Shown: positions 8,842 through 17,195 of the stretch, piece by piece
How the letters are laid out: every line of letters begins with the position of its first letter
How positions within the stretch are numbered: position 1 is the stretch's first letter
Notes under the pieces: generated by a model
Seen by the model: only the letters and a program-made list of their open reading frames with translations
What the model was told of the DNA's origin: nothing
The model's database searches: none
Program-made: the position numbers and the translations under genes
NCBI RefSeq assembly: GCF_011516945.1
Contig: NZ_WOTH01000030.1
Coordinates: 1 to 34,513 of the forward strand
Origin: Acetobacter estunensis
Lineage (GTDB): Bacteria; Pseudomonadota; Alphaproteobacteria; Acetobacterales; Acetobacteraceae
Direction: 5' to 3'
Length of the DNA: 34,513 bases

Positions 8842-10350
8842 CTATTGAGTCAGATGCAACGCGCTATCGCTGATGATCGAGTCGAAAGTCGTGGAAAAGG
8901 CCTGCTGGATCGCAGGACCGTCGTTCGCCTCGAAGTAATCCGCCGAACTCGTGGCGCAGCCCTCCATTGTTCCCTGCATGCTGCCACTTCCAGTTCCAGC
9001 AAAAGGCTCGACAAGAGCTTGGTATTGGCTATCGCCCGGAATAGCGTAATACGGTGCCCATATGGAAAAAACTCTGACATTTCCGCCTTTTAACTGCGAA
9101 CATAATGTACTGTAATTCACATCCACGATACGATGCCAAGCTGTAGATCCGAATATATCTTCCGCTCCATCGGAGAGGAAAATGATATAGGTCTTCATAC
9201 TGCTGGCCGATGAGCCGTCCCCGACGTTAGAAAGTCCTGAAAGAACCTGCTGAAGAGCCGCGCTGGTTTTGGTGTAACCATAATTATAAACGCTATAATT
9301 CGTGCTTCCCTGGTTGGGATTGTCATTGGCGTTTGCCAATGGTGTTGCGTCCTCCAGATCGATGGCCGCCGCAACCGTCGCCGCATTATTTAGATCGGTG
9401 GTCGGCGCCAATACCTGTGTGAAATTCGTTCCGAATGTGTCGATACCTACCGTGATATGGGTACGATCATCCTGTGCATAAGATTGAAGCTCGGAAATAA
9501 AGGTCTGTACAGCCTGATTTACATAATCGATTTTCAGATTTATGCCCTCCGCCTTCGCCGTCGTGCGGGTGTCGCAGGATGGTAAAGTGGAAGCATGAGA
9601 ATGTCTTTGCGACGTCGATGACGTGGAACGCGGATTGCAGGAATTCGTCGCTGCGGAATATCCGGAAGGATCATGGCAGGCGAACGCACACTGACCGCTG
9701 CCGTTTTCCAATGCCGTAATATCCACTGTCGTTCCTCCCACACCCATCGAGTTGGAAATATCGACAACGAAAAGCACCTGGATATAGGAATTTCCTTCCG
9801 CCATCGTTGCCGTGGATGTCACGGAAACAGTGTTGTTTCCAGACGAAATAAGACCGCCGAAATATGAGGGAGATGTCTCTGAAAGTGAGACTGTGACACT
9901 ACCCGAATAGGATGTCAGGGACTTGTACGTAACGCTCGGAACGGGTGCCGGAGAAATGCCACTCTCAGCGGCATTCGCTGTGACAGAAGCCTGAGCCGCA
10001 GTCTGCGCCGCCGCAAGCGCTCCTATCACACTGGAGGTTCCGGGATTAGAAACGAGATAATCGTTGGCCGCTTTCGTCGCCTGAAGAGACGCTGCATCAG
10101 CAATGGACTGGAGGTGAGAGCGCGTCGTCACCAGAGAACCAAGATCCACTGCGACAGCTATACCGATCATGACAGGAACAATGGAAAGAGCTGCCATCAC
10201 GGCAATACTTCCATCGTTGTCTTTGCAGAAACGCCGAAAGATTTTCCTGACTCTACTCACTCGGCGTTTATCTCGGAAAAAGGGAACAAAACGTATTTCT
10301 TGAGCGAACTCTACACATGAGAGGTACCGTCCAATAAAGACCCTCGCCAA
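8842..10350 (-). CDS. TadG-like pilus-assembly protein with vWA domain
   Basis: Membrane-anchored protein of the Tad/Flp pilus-associated group. From the TTG at 10350 it has 502 residues. A short basic N-terminus (RKIFRRF) precedes DNDGSIAVMAALSIVPVM, a TadE/TadG-type transmembrane anchor, then a region like putative Flp-pilus proteins (RSHLQSIADAASLQATKA). The vWA domain follows, with MIDAS residues D197-x-S-x-S (VVDISNSMG), the CAFACHDPSGY motif common in TadG homologues, and a later IFLSDGAED. Start is uncertain: TTG at 10350, GTG at 10260 (VSRVRKIF) or another codon in the AT-rich leader; none has a clear Shine-Dalgarno sequence. No cpaA-F, tadB/C or flp gene is present here, so it is an orphan; a solitary vWA surface protein is an alternative. 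The product is unusually rich in Ser, Thr and Asn for this window. Confidence 0.83.
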   Translation of the reverse strand: MARVFIGRYLSCVEFAQEIRFVPFFRDKRRVSRVRKIFRRFCKDNDGSIAVMAALSIVPVMIGIAVAVDLGSLVTTRSHLQSIADAASLQATKAANDYLVSNPGTSSVIGALAAAQTAAQASVTANAAESGISPAPVPSVTYKSLTSYSGSVTVSLSETSPSYFGGLISSGNNTVSVTSTATMAEGNSYIQVLFVVDISNSMGVGGTTVDITALENGSGQCAFACHDPSGYSAATNSCNPRSTSSTSQRHSHASTLPSCDTRTTAKAEGINLKIDYVNQAVQTFISELQSYAQDDRTHITVGIDTFGTNFTQVLAPTTDLNNAATVAAAIDLEDATPLANANDNPNQGSTNYSVYNYGYTKTSAALQQVLSGLSNVGDGSSASSMKTYIIFLSDGAEDIFGSTAWHRIVDVNYSTLCSQLKGGNVRVFSIWAPYYAIPGDSQYQALVEPFAGTGSGSMQGTMEGCATSSADYFEANDGPAIQQAFSTTFDSIISDSALHLTQ

Positions 10351-10481
10351 TATGTGTGAAATCCTATCTCTGTAATTATTAATTTTATATTTATTATTAC
10401 AATTCGATACAACAACTCACATAACAAAATATCTACCAGCGACCTCCGCAATATAGAAATTCAATTACTCTTCAACCAAAA
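10351..10481. other. AT-rich leader upstream of the TadG-like gene
   Basis: About 130 bases that are strikingly AT-rich, with long A/T runs around 10370-10405, unlike the GC-rich surroundings. It should hold the promoter and leader of the minus-strand TadG-like gene. Several TTG- and TATA-like words are present, but base composition makes any call unreliable. No ORF is supported. Confidence 0.45.
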
Positions 10482-10513
10482 GAAAAGGCCGCCCTTTACA
10501 GGACGGCCTTTTC
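10482..10513 (-). terminator. Intrinsic terminator of fusA
   Basis: Arms AAAAGGCCG-C-CC and GG-A-CGGCCTTTT enclose a 6-base loop, 24 bases past the fusA stop. Read on the minus strand the single imperfect position is a G-U wobble, whereas on the plus strand it is a C-A mismatch. The minus-strand stem is followed by UUUUCUUUU. Both facts say it serves the minus-strand fusA transcript. It is one of the best terminators in the window. Confidence 0.85.
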
Positions 10514-10537
10514 AAGAACTTCAGCAGGTAAGATAGA

Positions 10538-12622
10538 TCAGGCGGACTTCGCCATGATCTCTTCCGCCACATTACGCGGAACCGGATCGTAATGATGGAA
10601 CTGCATCGTGAACGATGCACGTCCCTTTGTCATCGAACGCAGATGCGAGATGTAGCCGAACATCTCCTTCAACGGGACCTGAGCACGCACCATGACCGTG
10701 GACCCAGACGTCTCCTGGCTCTGGATCATGCCGCGACGACGGTTCAGATCGCCCACTACGTCACCAACGTGATCGTTCGGTGTGGTCACTTCAACATCCA
10801 TGATCGGCTCAAGGATCACCGGACCGGCGTTCTTCATGCCTTCACGGAAGCAGGCCTTGGCCGCGATTTCGAACGCCAGAGCGGACGAGTCAACGTCATG
10901 GTACTTGCCGTCAAGCAGCGTGAACTTGAAGTCCACGGTCGGGAAGCCTGCCAGCACGCCGCTGGACGCCTGCACGCGAATGCCCTTTTCCACCGCCGGA
11001 ATGTATTCCTTCGGCACCGTTCCACCGACGACCTTGTTCGCGAACTCGATCTCACCGTCATGCGGCGCGAATTCGATCTTCACCTCGGCGAACTGACCCG
11101 AACCACCCGACTGCTTCTTGTGGGTATAGGTCTCGACGTGCGTCTTGGTAATCGTCTCGCGATAGGCCACCTGCGGAGCACCGACATTGGCGTCCACACC
11201 ATATTCGCGGCGCAGACGGTCAACGATGATGTCGAGATGCAGTTCGCCCATGCCCGACAGAATGGTCTGGCCCGTTTCCTGATCGGTCTTCAGACGCAGC
11301 GAAGGATCTTCACCAGCCAGCTTCTGCAGAGCCAGCGTCATCTTCTCGACGGCGTCCTTGGTCTTCGGCTCAACCGACAGATCGATAACCGGAACCGGGA
11401 AGCTCATACGCTCCAGAACCACCGGATCAGCCGGATCGGCCAGCGTGTCACCCGTCTGCGTGTCTTTCAGACCCACGAACGCGGCAATATCACCGGCGTG
11501 CACTTCGGTCAGTTCCTCACGCTTGTCGGCGTGCATCTGATAGATGCGACCGATGCGCTCCTTGTGCCCCTTGGTGGTGTTGAGGATGGTGTCACCAGTC
11601 TTCAGCACGCCGCGATAAACGCGCACGAAGGTCAGGGTGCCATATTTATCGTTGATGATCTTGAAGGCCAGACCCGCAAACTTGCCATTCGGGTCAACCG
11701 GGATGATCGGCAGATCCTTTACGTCGGCCTCTTCCTCACCTTCCGGCGGAGCGCAACGAATGCCTTCGACATCGTTCGGAGCCGGCAGATAATCGACGAC
11801 GGCATCGAGCAGCGGCTGCACGCCCTTATTCTTGAACGCGGTGCCGCACAGAACCGGACGGAACTCGCCGGACAGCGTGCCCTTCTTGATGCACTTCTTC
11901 AGGGTCTCGACGGAAACGTCACCCTTCTCGAAATACTCTTCCATGGCGGCATCATCGACGGCCAGAGCGGTATCGAGCAGGTTCTGACGGGCCTCGGCAG
12001 CCTTTTCCTTCAGATCGGCCGGAATTTCCTCGTCGTGGAACTTCGCACCCAGCTCACCGCCTTCCCAGACGATGGCCTTCATCTCGACCAGATCGACCAC
12101 ACCGACAAAGTTCTCTTCAGCACCGATCGGCAACTGAAGCGGAATCGCCACGATGTCGAGCTTCTCCTTCAGCGTGCTGAAGGCATAGTAGAAGTCAGCG
12201 CCTGTGCGATCGAGCTTGTTGATGAAGATGATGCGAGGAACATTGTAGCGATCTGCCAGACGCCAGTTCGTCTCGGACTGCGGCTGCACACCAGCCACAC
12301 CTTCGATGATGAAGATGGCACCATCGAGCACACGGAGCGAACGGTTCACTTCGATGTTGAAGTCGATGTGGCCCGGGGTGTCGATGATGTTGATGCGGTG
12401 ATCGTCCCACACGCATGTCACGGCGGCGGAGGTGATGGTGATGCCGCGCTCACGCTCCTGTGCCATGTAATCGGTGGTGGTGTTGCCCTCGTGGACCTCG
12501 CCGATCTTATGGGACACGCCCGTGTAGTACAGGATGCGCTCGGTCGTCGTGGTCTTGCCCGCGTCGATATGCGCGGTAATCCCGATATTACGGATCTTTG
12601 AAAGGTCGGACTGGGCGGACAC
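10538..12622 (-). CDS. fusA: Elongation factor G
   Basis: Ribosome-associated GTPase driving translocation and, with RRF, recycling. A GTG start at 12622 gives 694 residues beginning [17 protein letters not shown], the usual EF-G start; GGAG sits eight bases upstream, while the longer ATG frame from 12676 adds 18 unmatched residues. Motifs: P-loop AHIDAGKTT (17-25), switch [17 protein letters not shown] (81-85), NKLD (135-138; many homologues have NKMD), then domains II-V with [22 protein letters not shown] and the domain IV loop region [10 protein letters not shown]. It is not flanked by rpsL, rpsG or tuf, so it lies outside the classical str operon. It has its own terminator at 10482-10513. 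Whether another fusA copy exists elsewhere cannot be seen. Confidence 0.97.
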   Translation of the reverse strand: MSAQSDLSKIRNIGITAHIDAGKTTTTERILYYTGVSHKIGEVHEGNTTTDYMAQERERGITITSAAVTCVWDDHRINIIDTPGHIDFNIEVNRSLRVLDGAIFIIEGVAGVQPQSETNWRLADRYNVPRIIFINKLDRTGADFYYAFSTLKEKLDIVAIPLQLPIGAEENFVGVVDLVEMKAIVWEGGELGAKFHDEEIPADLKEKAAEARQNLLDTALAVDDAAMEEYFEKGDVSVETLKKCIKKGTLSGEFRPVLCGTAFKNKGVQPLLDAVVDYLPAPNDVEGIRCAPPEGEEEADVKDLPIIPVDPNGKFAGLAFKIINDKYGTLTFVRVYRGVLKTGDTILNTTKGHKERIGRIYQMHADKREELTEVHAGDIAAFVGLKDTQTGDTLADPADPVVLERMSFPVPVIDLSVEPKTKDAVEKMTLALQKLAGEDPSLRLKTDQETGQTILSGMGELHLDIIVDRLRREYGVDANVGAPQVAYRETITKTHVETYTHKKQSGGSGQFAEVKIEFAPHDGEIEFANKVVGGTVPKEYIPAVEKGIRVQASSGVLAGFPTVDFKFTLLDGKYHDVDSSALAFEIAAKACFREGMKNAGPVILEPIMDVEVTTPNDHVGDVVGDLNRRRGMIQSQETSGSTVMVRAQVPLKEMFGYISHLRSMTKGRASFTMQFHHYDPVPRNVAEEIMAKSA

Positions 12623-12764
12623 GGGGCTTCTCCGGAAAACGGCCAAGGCCAGGAAACGGTCTGAGGCGAAAGACACACGAGGCGCGACAGGAGAACCCTC
12701 TCCCCGCGCCCCTCTCCCGTCATTTCCGGCAGAGCGGAAAGCGGGATATTGTGCCGTCGTCTTT

Positions 12765-12780
12765 TCCTGCTTGCGCAGGA
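12765..12780 (-). other. Hairpin with GCAA tetraloop in rpmB-fusA gap
   Basis: On the minus strand TCCTGC-GCAA-GCAGGA forms a 6-bp stem with a GNRA tetraloop, between rpmB and fusA. A second GC-rich dyad (two GCCGGC copies, 12792-12797 and 12807-12812) lies a few bases past the rpmB stop. Neither is followed by a U-run. They could be a weak rpmB terminator or fusA leader structure. Confidence 0.35.
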
Positions 12781-12818
12781 GCGATCAGGATGCCGGCGCC
12801 ATTTGGGCCGGCGGAATA

Positions 12819-13121
12819 TCAGGCAGTTGCAGCCTGCTTCTTGGCCTGAGCGCGCTGAATGCGACGCTTGAGGACCAGAGATTCAGTCGTCAGGCTGCGA
12901 TTCGGCGTGCCGAGCAGATAGGCGTCGAGACCACCGTTGTGCTCGATCGTGCGCAGGCCACGCGTGCTGACACGCAGAGGCACGGACGTGCCCAGAATGT
13001 CAGAAAGTACTGAGGCTTCCTGCAGGTTCGGCAGGAAACGGCGGCGGGACTTGTTGTTGGCGTGGCTGACATTGTTGCCCGTCAGCACACCCTTGCCAGT
13101 GATCTCGCAACGGCGGGACAT
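12819..13121 (-). CDS. rpmB: 50S ribosomal protein L28
   Basis: Component of the large ribosomal subunit. The product has 100 residues, the usual length in alphaproteobacteria. It begins [28 protein letters not shown], a nearly invariant L28 N-terminus, and continues with RFLPNLQ and [23 protein letters not shown]. The Lys/Ala-rich C-terminus ([12 protein letters not shown]) is also typical. The ATG at 13121 is preceded by GAGG (in ACCGAGGATAAACCG) and fits the family; the frame continues upstream without family similarity. A good sigma-70-like promoter lies at 13197-13225. fusA follows after 196 bases on the same strand. L28 usually stands alone, as it seems to here. Confidence 0.97.
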   Translation of the reverse strand: MSRRCEITGKGVLTGNNVSHANNKSRRRFLPNLQEASVLSDILGTSVPLRVSTRGLRTIEHNGGLDAYLLGTPNRSLTTESLVLKRRIQRAQAKKQAATA

Positions 13122-13196
13122 CGGTTTATCCTCGGTCAATAAATCAGGAAAGGGCCGAGGCACACCCCGGCGTTCATCCCATGCAATCAGGCGCGG

Positions 13197-13225
13197 CTTA
13201 TGGCGGAGCCCCCCGCATCCGTCAA
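13197..13225 (-). promoter_or_regulatory. Sigma-70-like promoter of rpmB
   Basis: On the minus strand TTGACG (13225-13220; 5 of 6 to consensus) is separated by exactly 17 bases from CATAAG (13202-13197; 4 of 6). Initiation would fall near 13190, giving a leader of roughly 70 bases before the rpmB ATG. This is the clearest promoter I could find in the window. Confidence 0.6.
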
Positions 13226-13306
13226 GCAAACAGTGGAAGGAAACACGCTCGGCATGGCTGACGAGCCGCCTTTTTCCACCATGCAAGGACTGCGGTGAGG
13301 TGCTTT

Positions 13307-13591
13307 TCAGGCGCTTCCGGCACGACGGGCTTTCTCTGCGTCTTCCAGATCCCCCGAACGGACACTCTGCACGGCACTGTCAAGAATCCGCAGGATTGTC
13401 TCACGATCCATCGTCCGTGACAGCAAGCCCAACGAACCACCCAGCAGAGCCGACGCCACGGAGAGCGGCGGATGGTTCTCTTCCAGAAGATGATCGATCG
13501 CATGCTCGATCACCATCGCGCACTTGGTCAGATCTTCCGAGATCTGGTCCATTCCAGCATCCCCTGTCGGGGCTTGAGGCTTCTCAGTCAT
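13307..13591 (-). CDS. Conserved-looking 94-residue protein, function unknown
   Basis: I do not recognise a family. The product is small, acidic to neutral and mostly helical: a polar N-terminus ([16 protein letters not shown]), then amphipathic helices including [16 protein letters not shown] and a Gly/Leu-rich [12 protein letters not shown], then [18 protein letters not shown]. There is no signal peptide or transmembrane helix of convincing length. A clear Shine-Dalgarno sequence (AGGGAGA) stands about seven bases before the ATG, and codon use matches real genes nearby, so I accept it as a gene. It lies 60 bases after the Atm1-type exporter on the same strand and is probably cotranscribed with it. 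It ends about 80 bases before the rpmB promoter. Confidence 0.7.
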   Translation of the reverse strand: MTEKPQAPTGDAGMDQISEDLTKCAMVIEHAIDHLLEENHPPLSVASALLGGSLGLLSRTMDRETILRILDSAVQSVRSGDLEDAEKARRAGSA

Positions 13592-13651
13592 GTCCGTTCT
13601 CCCTGTTCATAAGCACGCGCGGACTCCGCCAACGTGCCAGCTTCAATCACT

Positions 13652-15484
13652 TCAGACCGTGTGGGCCACAGACTCCGCCGTAACGTCCGGCGTTTGCCCC
13701 GCGTCCTGCGCTGCCCACATCGCAGCGTAGAGACCGCCACGCGCCACCAGATCGGCATGTCGTCCGCGCTCGCGCACTAGACCACCCGCCAGCACCAGTA
13801 TTTCGTCCGCATCGACCACCGTGGAAAGACGGTGCGCGATCACGACCGTGGTACGTTCAGCCGAAACCGCCCCCAAAGCCGCCTGAATCTCGCGTTCGGT
13901 GTGCGTATCGAGCGCGCTGGTCGCCTCATCGAGAATCAGCAGACGCGGATCTTTCAGAATGGTCCGGGCAATCGCGACACGTTGCTTCTCTCCCCCGGAA
14001 AGCTTCAGACCACGCTCACCCACCCGCGTCGCGTAGCCCTCGGGCAGCGACATGATGAAGTCATGCACCTGTGCCAACCGGGCCGCATGTTCGATCTCGG
14101 CCTCTGTCGCGCCCAGACGACCATAGGCAATATTGTAGCCGATCGTGTCGTTGAACAGTACCGTATCCTGCGGCACCACACCGATGGCCGCACGCAGATC
14201 GGCCTGGCGATAATCACGCACATCGTGACCATCGATCAGAATCTGTCCCGACCATGTGTCATAGAAGCGAAACAACAGACGACTGATCGTGGACTTGCCC
14301 GCACCCGTGGGGCCGACAATGGCCACCATCTTTCCCGGCGGCACCGTAAAGCTGACGCCGTGCAAAATCTCACGATCCCGACGATAGCCGAAATGCACAT
14401 CCCGGAACTCCACACTAACCGGCGGCGCATCGTGCAGACGGGCAGCGATGGGCAACGGATGAGCAGGATCGACCACTTCCACCGTCTCATCCAGCAACCC
14501 GAGCATATGCTCCAGATCGACCAGCGAATTGCGGATGGAGGAATAGATCGAGCCCAAGAAATTCAGCGGCGCATAAAGCTGAAGCAGATAGGTATTGATG
14601 AGCACGAAACGCCCGACCGTCAGTCGTCCTGCCGCCACATCATGCCCGGCCAGCAGCATGACCAGCGTGAGCGCGATACCGATGATGGCGGCCTGTCCGA
14701 AATTGAGCGCACTCAGAGAATACTGAGTGTGGACCGCAGCCCGGGCGTAGCGGGTCTGGGCCTCACCATAGCGTTTGGCCTCATGCGTCTCGTTGCTGAA
14801 ATACTTCACCGTCTCATAGTTCAGCAGGCTGTCCAGCGCCTTGCCCGTCGCCTCGCTGTTGATGTCGTTCATCCGACGGCGGATGCCGATTCGCCATGAC
14901 GTGAAAGCAAAAGTGAACCCCACATAGGCCGCCACCGCGCCAAAGATCAGCAGCGCATAGCGCCAGTCGAACATGCGCCAGATCAGGCCAATGACCAGCA
15001 CCGCTTCCAGTATCGTCGGCAGGATGACCAGCGCCATACGCAGCAGCGTCTCCACCGCCTCCGTCCCACGCTCGATGGCGCGGGTGACACCGCCCGTACG
15101 ACGGTCGAGATGAAACCGCAGCGAAAGATCGTGCATGTGCCGGAAACTGCGCATGGCCGCATCGCGCGCCACCCGGAACCGCACCGGCGCAAACACCGCA
15201 TCACGCAGTTCGTTGAACGCCGCTGCCATCAGGCGCACGAGACCATAGCCCACGATCAGCAAAATGGGCGTCGCGGCCACGCCGGAGGGTTGCGACAGAG
15301 CATCCACCACCCGGCTGTAAAGCCAGGGAATGGCCACCGTGGCGAGCTTGGCCGCCACCAACAGCATGGCAACGCCGACCACCCGCCACCGCAACCGTGG
15401 ATCGTCACGGGGCCAGAGATAGGGAAGAAGACGGGAAAAGGTGACACCGGCCGGACGGGCTGCGGAAGCGGGAGGCGAGCTCAT
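13652..15484 (-). CDS. Atm1/HMT1-type ABC exporter (fused permease-ATPase)
   Basis: Inner-membrane half-transporter acting as a homodimer. Bacterial Atm1 homologues export glutathione conjugates or heavy-metal-glutathione complexes; mitochondrial Atm1 supplies cytosolic Fe-S assembly. The ATG at 15484 gives 610 residues; a longer frame to 15643 adds 53 unmatched residues. Six hydrophobic segments span about 35-320, with the Atm1 landmark LLNYETVKYFSNE (220-232) and VHTQYSLSALNFGQ (251-264), part of the glutathione-site region. The nucleotide-binding domain has Walker A GPTGAGKST (391-399), Q-loop near 439, signature LSGGE (495-499), Walker B LLILDE (515-520) and the H-loop His551. The 94-residue gene follows 60 bases later. 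gshA in this window makes the first glutathione precursor but is 16 kb away. Confidence 0.93.
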   Translation of the reverse strand: MSSPPASAARPAGVTFSRLLPYLWPRDDPRLRWRVVGVAMLLVAAKLATVAIPWLYSRVVDALSQPSGVAATPILLIVGYGLVRLMAAAFNELRDAVFAPVRFRVARDAAMRSFRHMHDLSLRFHLDRRTGGVTRAIERGTEAVETLLRMALVILPTILEAVLVIGLIWRMFDWRYALLIFGAVAAYVGFTFAFTSWRIGIRRRMNDINSEATGKALDSLLNYETVKYFSNETHEAKRYGEAQTRYARAAVHTQYSLSALNFGQAAIIGIALTLVMLLAGHDVAAGRLTVGRFVLINTYLLQLYAPLNFLGSIYSSIRNSLVDLEHMLGLLDETVEVVDPAHPLPIAARLHDAPPVSVEFRDVHFGYRRDREILHGVSFTVPPGKMVAIVGPTGAGKSTISRLLFRFYDTWSGQILIDGHDVRDYRQADLRAAIGVVPQDTVLFNDTIGYNIAYGRLGATEAEIEHAARLAQVHDFIMSLPEGYATRVGERGLKLSGGEKQRVAIARTILKDPRLLILDEATSALDTHTEREIQAALGAVSAERTTVVIAHRLSTVVDADEILVLAGGLVRERGRHADLVARGGLYAAMWAAQDAGQTPDVTAESVAHTV

Positions 15485-15529
15485 TGTGTCCGATGTGGCA
15501 TCTTGCCCCCGATTTGCAACCCCGCCCCT

Positions 15530-15565
15530 CACACCATCGAGATGGCCGACAGGCGTAATGGTGTG
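15530..15565. promoter_or_regulatory. 8-bp dyad between divergent ABC and Nudix genes
   Basis: CACACCAT (15530-15537) and ATGGTGTG (15558-15565) are perfect inverted repeats separated by 20 bases, centred in the 203-base gap between the divergent genes. They could be an operator for a dimeric repressor or a weak hairpin. No flanking promoter was confidently recognised. Confidence 0.3.
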
Positions 15566-15687
15566 TCCTGTCCTTCGCCATTGCCAGCTTTTGCCACGCC
15601 CCGTAGGAGTGAAACGCGCGCAGTCCGGACAAGCCTCCGGCAACTGACGACCACAGAGGCATATCTCCCGAATTTTGAGAGACGGTC

Positions 15688-16545
15688 ATGACCGAAGCGG
15701 ACAAGAACGGTTTCCTGCGCCATATCAAGGCCTGCAACAACGCGAGCCTTCCCGGTCGTCGCGTCCCTTTCTATATCGCAGGTCAGCTTGCTGGCTTTGC
15801 GGACACGAAGATCATCCCGGCGCTGGATGCAATGGGACTGCGCAAGGGCGACGTCTTCGACCTGCCCAATCCGTCTGTCCTCGAATCCCTTGGCGAGATA
15901 CTAGCTTCTCAGGGACTCTATCGCCCCCATGATGAACTGTTCGACGTCTGGGGGCCACAAGACGGGCAACCCCCGCTGGGCGTGATCGACCGCGGCGCTC
16001 TGCCGCTGCTGGGCTTCGTAGGTGTGGGGGTCCATCTCAATGGACTCGTGCGCAAGGAAGACGGCCTTCATCTTTGGGTGGGGCGCCGCGCCCGCGACAA
16101 GCGGCTGGACCCCGGCAAGCTGGATCATCTGGTGGCCGGTGGCGTTCCCGCCGGTCTGACACCCGCTGTCGCCATCGAGAAGGAAGCGGCCGAGGAAGCC
16201 AGCCTTCCCGCTGACATGGTGCGCGAAAACGCCCGCGAAGTGGCGCTCATCCGCTACAGCATGGAACGCCCTGAAGGCCTCCGACGCGACAAACTCATCT
16301 GCTACGACCTTGTTCTTCCAGACAGCTTCCAGCCTGTTCCCGCCGATGGCGAAGTGGAGGAATTCCTGCTTCTGCCTATCCGGGAAGTAGTCCGGCTGGT
16401 GCGTGACACGGATGAGTTCAAGTTCAACGTCAATCTCGTGCTGATCGACCTGTTCCTGCGCGAAGGCCTGATCGATGCCGCCAGCCCCGAAGGGCGCGCG
16501 CTGCGCCAAGGCCTATCAGGAGATGTGACCTCTGTTTGCGCATGA
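15688..16545 (+). CDS. DUF4743-Nudix hydrolase
   Basis: Cytoplasmic protein of 285 residues with an N-terminal DUF4743-like domain (about 1-115, including RRVPFYIAGQLAGF) and a Nudix domain (about 120-260). This architecture is shared with yeast YJR142W and plant Nudix 20/24, which act on damaged or oxidised thiamine diphosphate analogues; that role here is inference. The Nudix box reads GGVPAGLTPAVAIEKEAAEEASL (about 149-171). It departs from the canonical G-x5-E-x7-RE-U-x-EE-x-G-U: the first Glu is absent, Lys stands for Arg, and Ser for the late Gly, although KEAAEE keeps the metal-binding glutamates. Such changes are usual in this subfamily. The stop TGA shares ATGA with the following lipoprotein gene, so the two are probably translationally coupled. 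Confidence 0.88.
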   Translation: MTEADKNGFLRHIKACNNASLPGRRVPFYIAGQLAGFADTKIIPALDAMGLRKGDVFDLPNPSVLESLGEILASQGLYRPHDELFDVWGPQDGQPPLGVIDRGALPLLGFVGVGVHLNGLVRKEDGLHLWVGRRARDKRLDPGKLDHLVAGGVPAGLTPAVAIEKEAAEEASLPADMVRENAREVALIRYSMERPEGLRRDKLICYDLVLPDSFQPVPADGEVEEFLLLPIREVVRLVRDTDEFKFNVNLVLIDLFLREGLIDAASPEGRALRQGLSGDVTSVCA

Positions 16546-16973
16546 TCGCACGTACATCCCTGTGTCGTGCATCGCTCTGTCTGGCCCTCATGCTCGTGAC
16601 CGGCTGCGCTTGCCGTCCAACTCTCCGCACATGCTCCGCGCTCAACGCTGCACCGTCTCTACAGGTCACGCTCATGTTCGGCATGATGCGCTCCGATGGC
16701 CGTCCCGTTCCAGAATCTGCGTGGCAGGCATTCCTGCGCACGGACATCACACCGCGTTTTCCAAACGGCCTGACCGTTCTCCCGGCACAGGGGCAATGGC
16801 GCGAGCGCGCAACAGGCGCGATACAGTCCGAACCGTCGCGGCTGGTGTGGATTGTCACATCCGACACCGCCCACCTCTCGCAACGTCTTGAAGCTATCCG
16901 GGCCGCATGGCGCAGTCGCTTCGACCAGCAATCGGTGGGCGTGAGTCTGACTGCGGCCTGCTCAGCCTTCTGA
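16542..16973 (+). CDS. DUF3574 lipoprotein
   Basis: Predicted lipoprotein of 143 residues. The ATG at 16542 overlaps the preceding stop codon as ATGA; a TTG six bases upstream is less likely. The signal peptide ends in a lipobox LVTGC, so the mature protein should start at a lipidated Cys near residue 22. The rest matches the DUF3574 pattern: LQVTLMFGM, then a DGRPV-x-x-x-x-W-x-x-FL segment, then TPRFPNGLTVL, a QW-x-x followed by EPSRLVWIV. Function is unknown. Coupling with a Nudix gene is recorded below as an observation. It is followed by a 222-base gap in which I see no gene and no confident terminator. Confidence 0.83.
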   Translation: MIARTSLCRASLCLALMLVTGCACRPTLRTCSALNAAPSLQVTLMFGMMRSDGRPVPESAWQAFLRTDITPRFPNGLTVLPAQGQWRERATGAIQSEPSRLVWIVTSDTAHLSQRLEAIRAAWRSRFDQQSVGVSLTAACSAF

Positions 16974-17195
16974 ACACGCGCGACAGGGCCGTCCGATCGC
17001 TCTGCCCAGACCGGGACCATGCAACCTCAGCGATCATTGACCGCTTATACGAGAACATACGTGGCCATCGCCTCCTCTCTGTCAGGTTGCAAGGCGTCGC
17101 AAGAAAGCAGCTACGCTGATTCATGGTCTCGACAATGCCGTCCGGCGTGCCATCAATTCCCTTTCACCTTCCGGCAGGTCCAAGCAGGAGCCCCC

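Noticed and set aside
7906..9093. 395-codon plus-strand frame spanning the rhtA-like gene and the TadG-like 3' end
   Set aside because: Low-complexity Arg/Ser/His/Pro product in a shifted frame; it crosses two well-supported genes.
10592..12601. 669-codon open frame on the plus strand, antisense to fusA
   Set aside because: It exactly mirrors the EF-G gene, has His/Arg/Asp-rich composition and no domain; it is an artefact of strong third-position bias.
13832..14899. 355-codon plus-strand frame antisense to the Atm1-type exporter
   Set aside because: Mirrors the ABC gene and shows no recognisable domain or ribosome-binding site.
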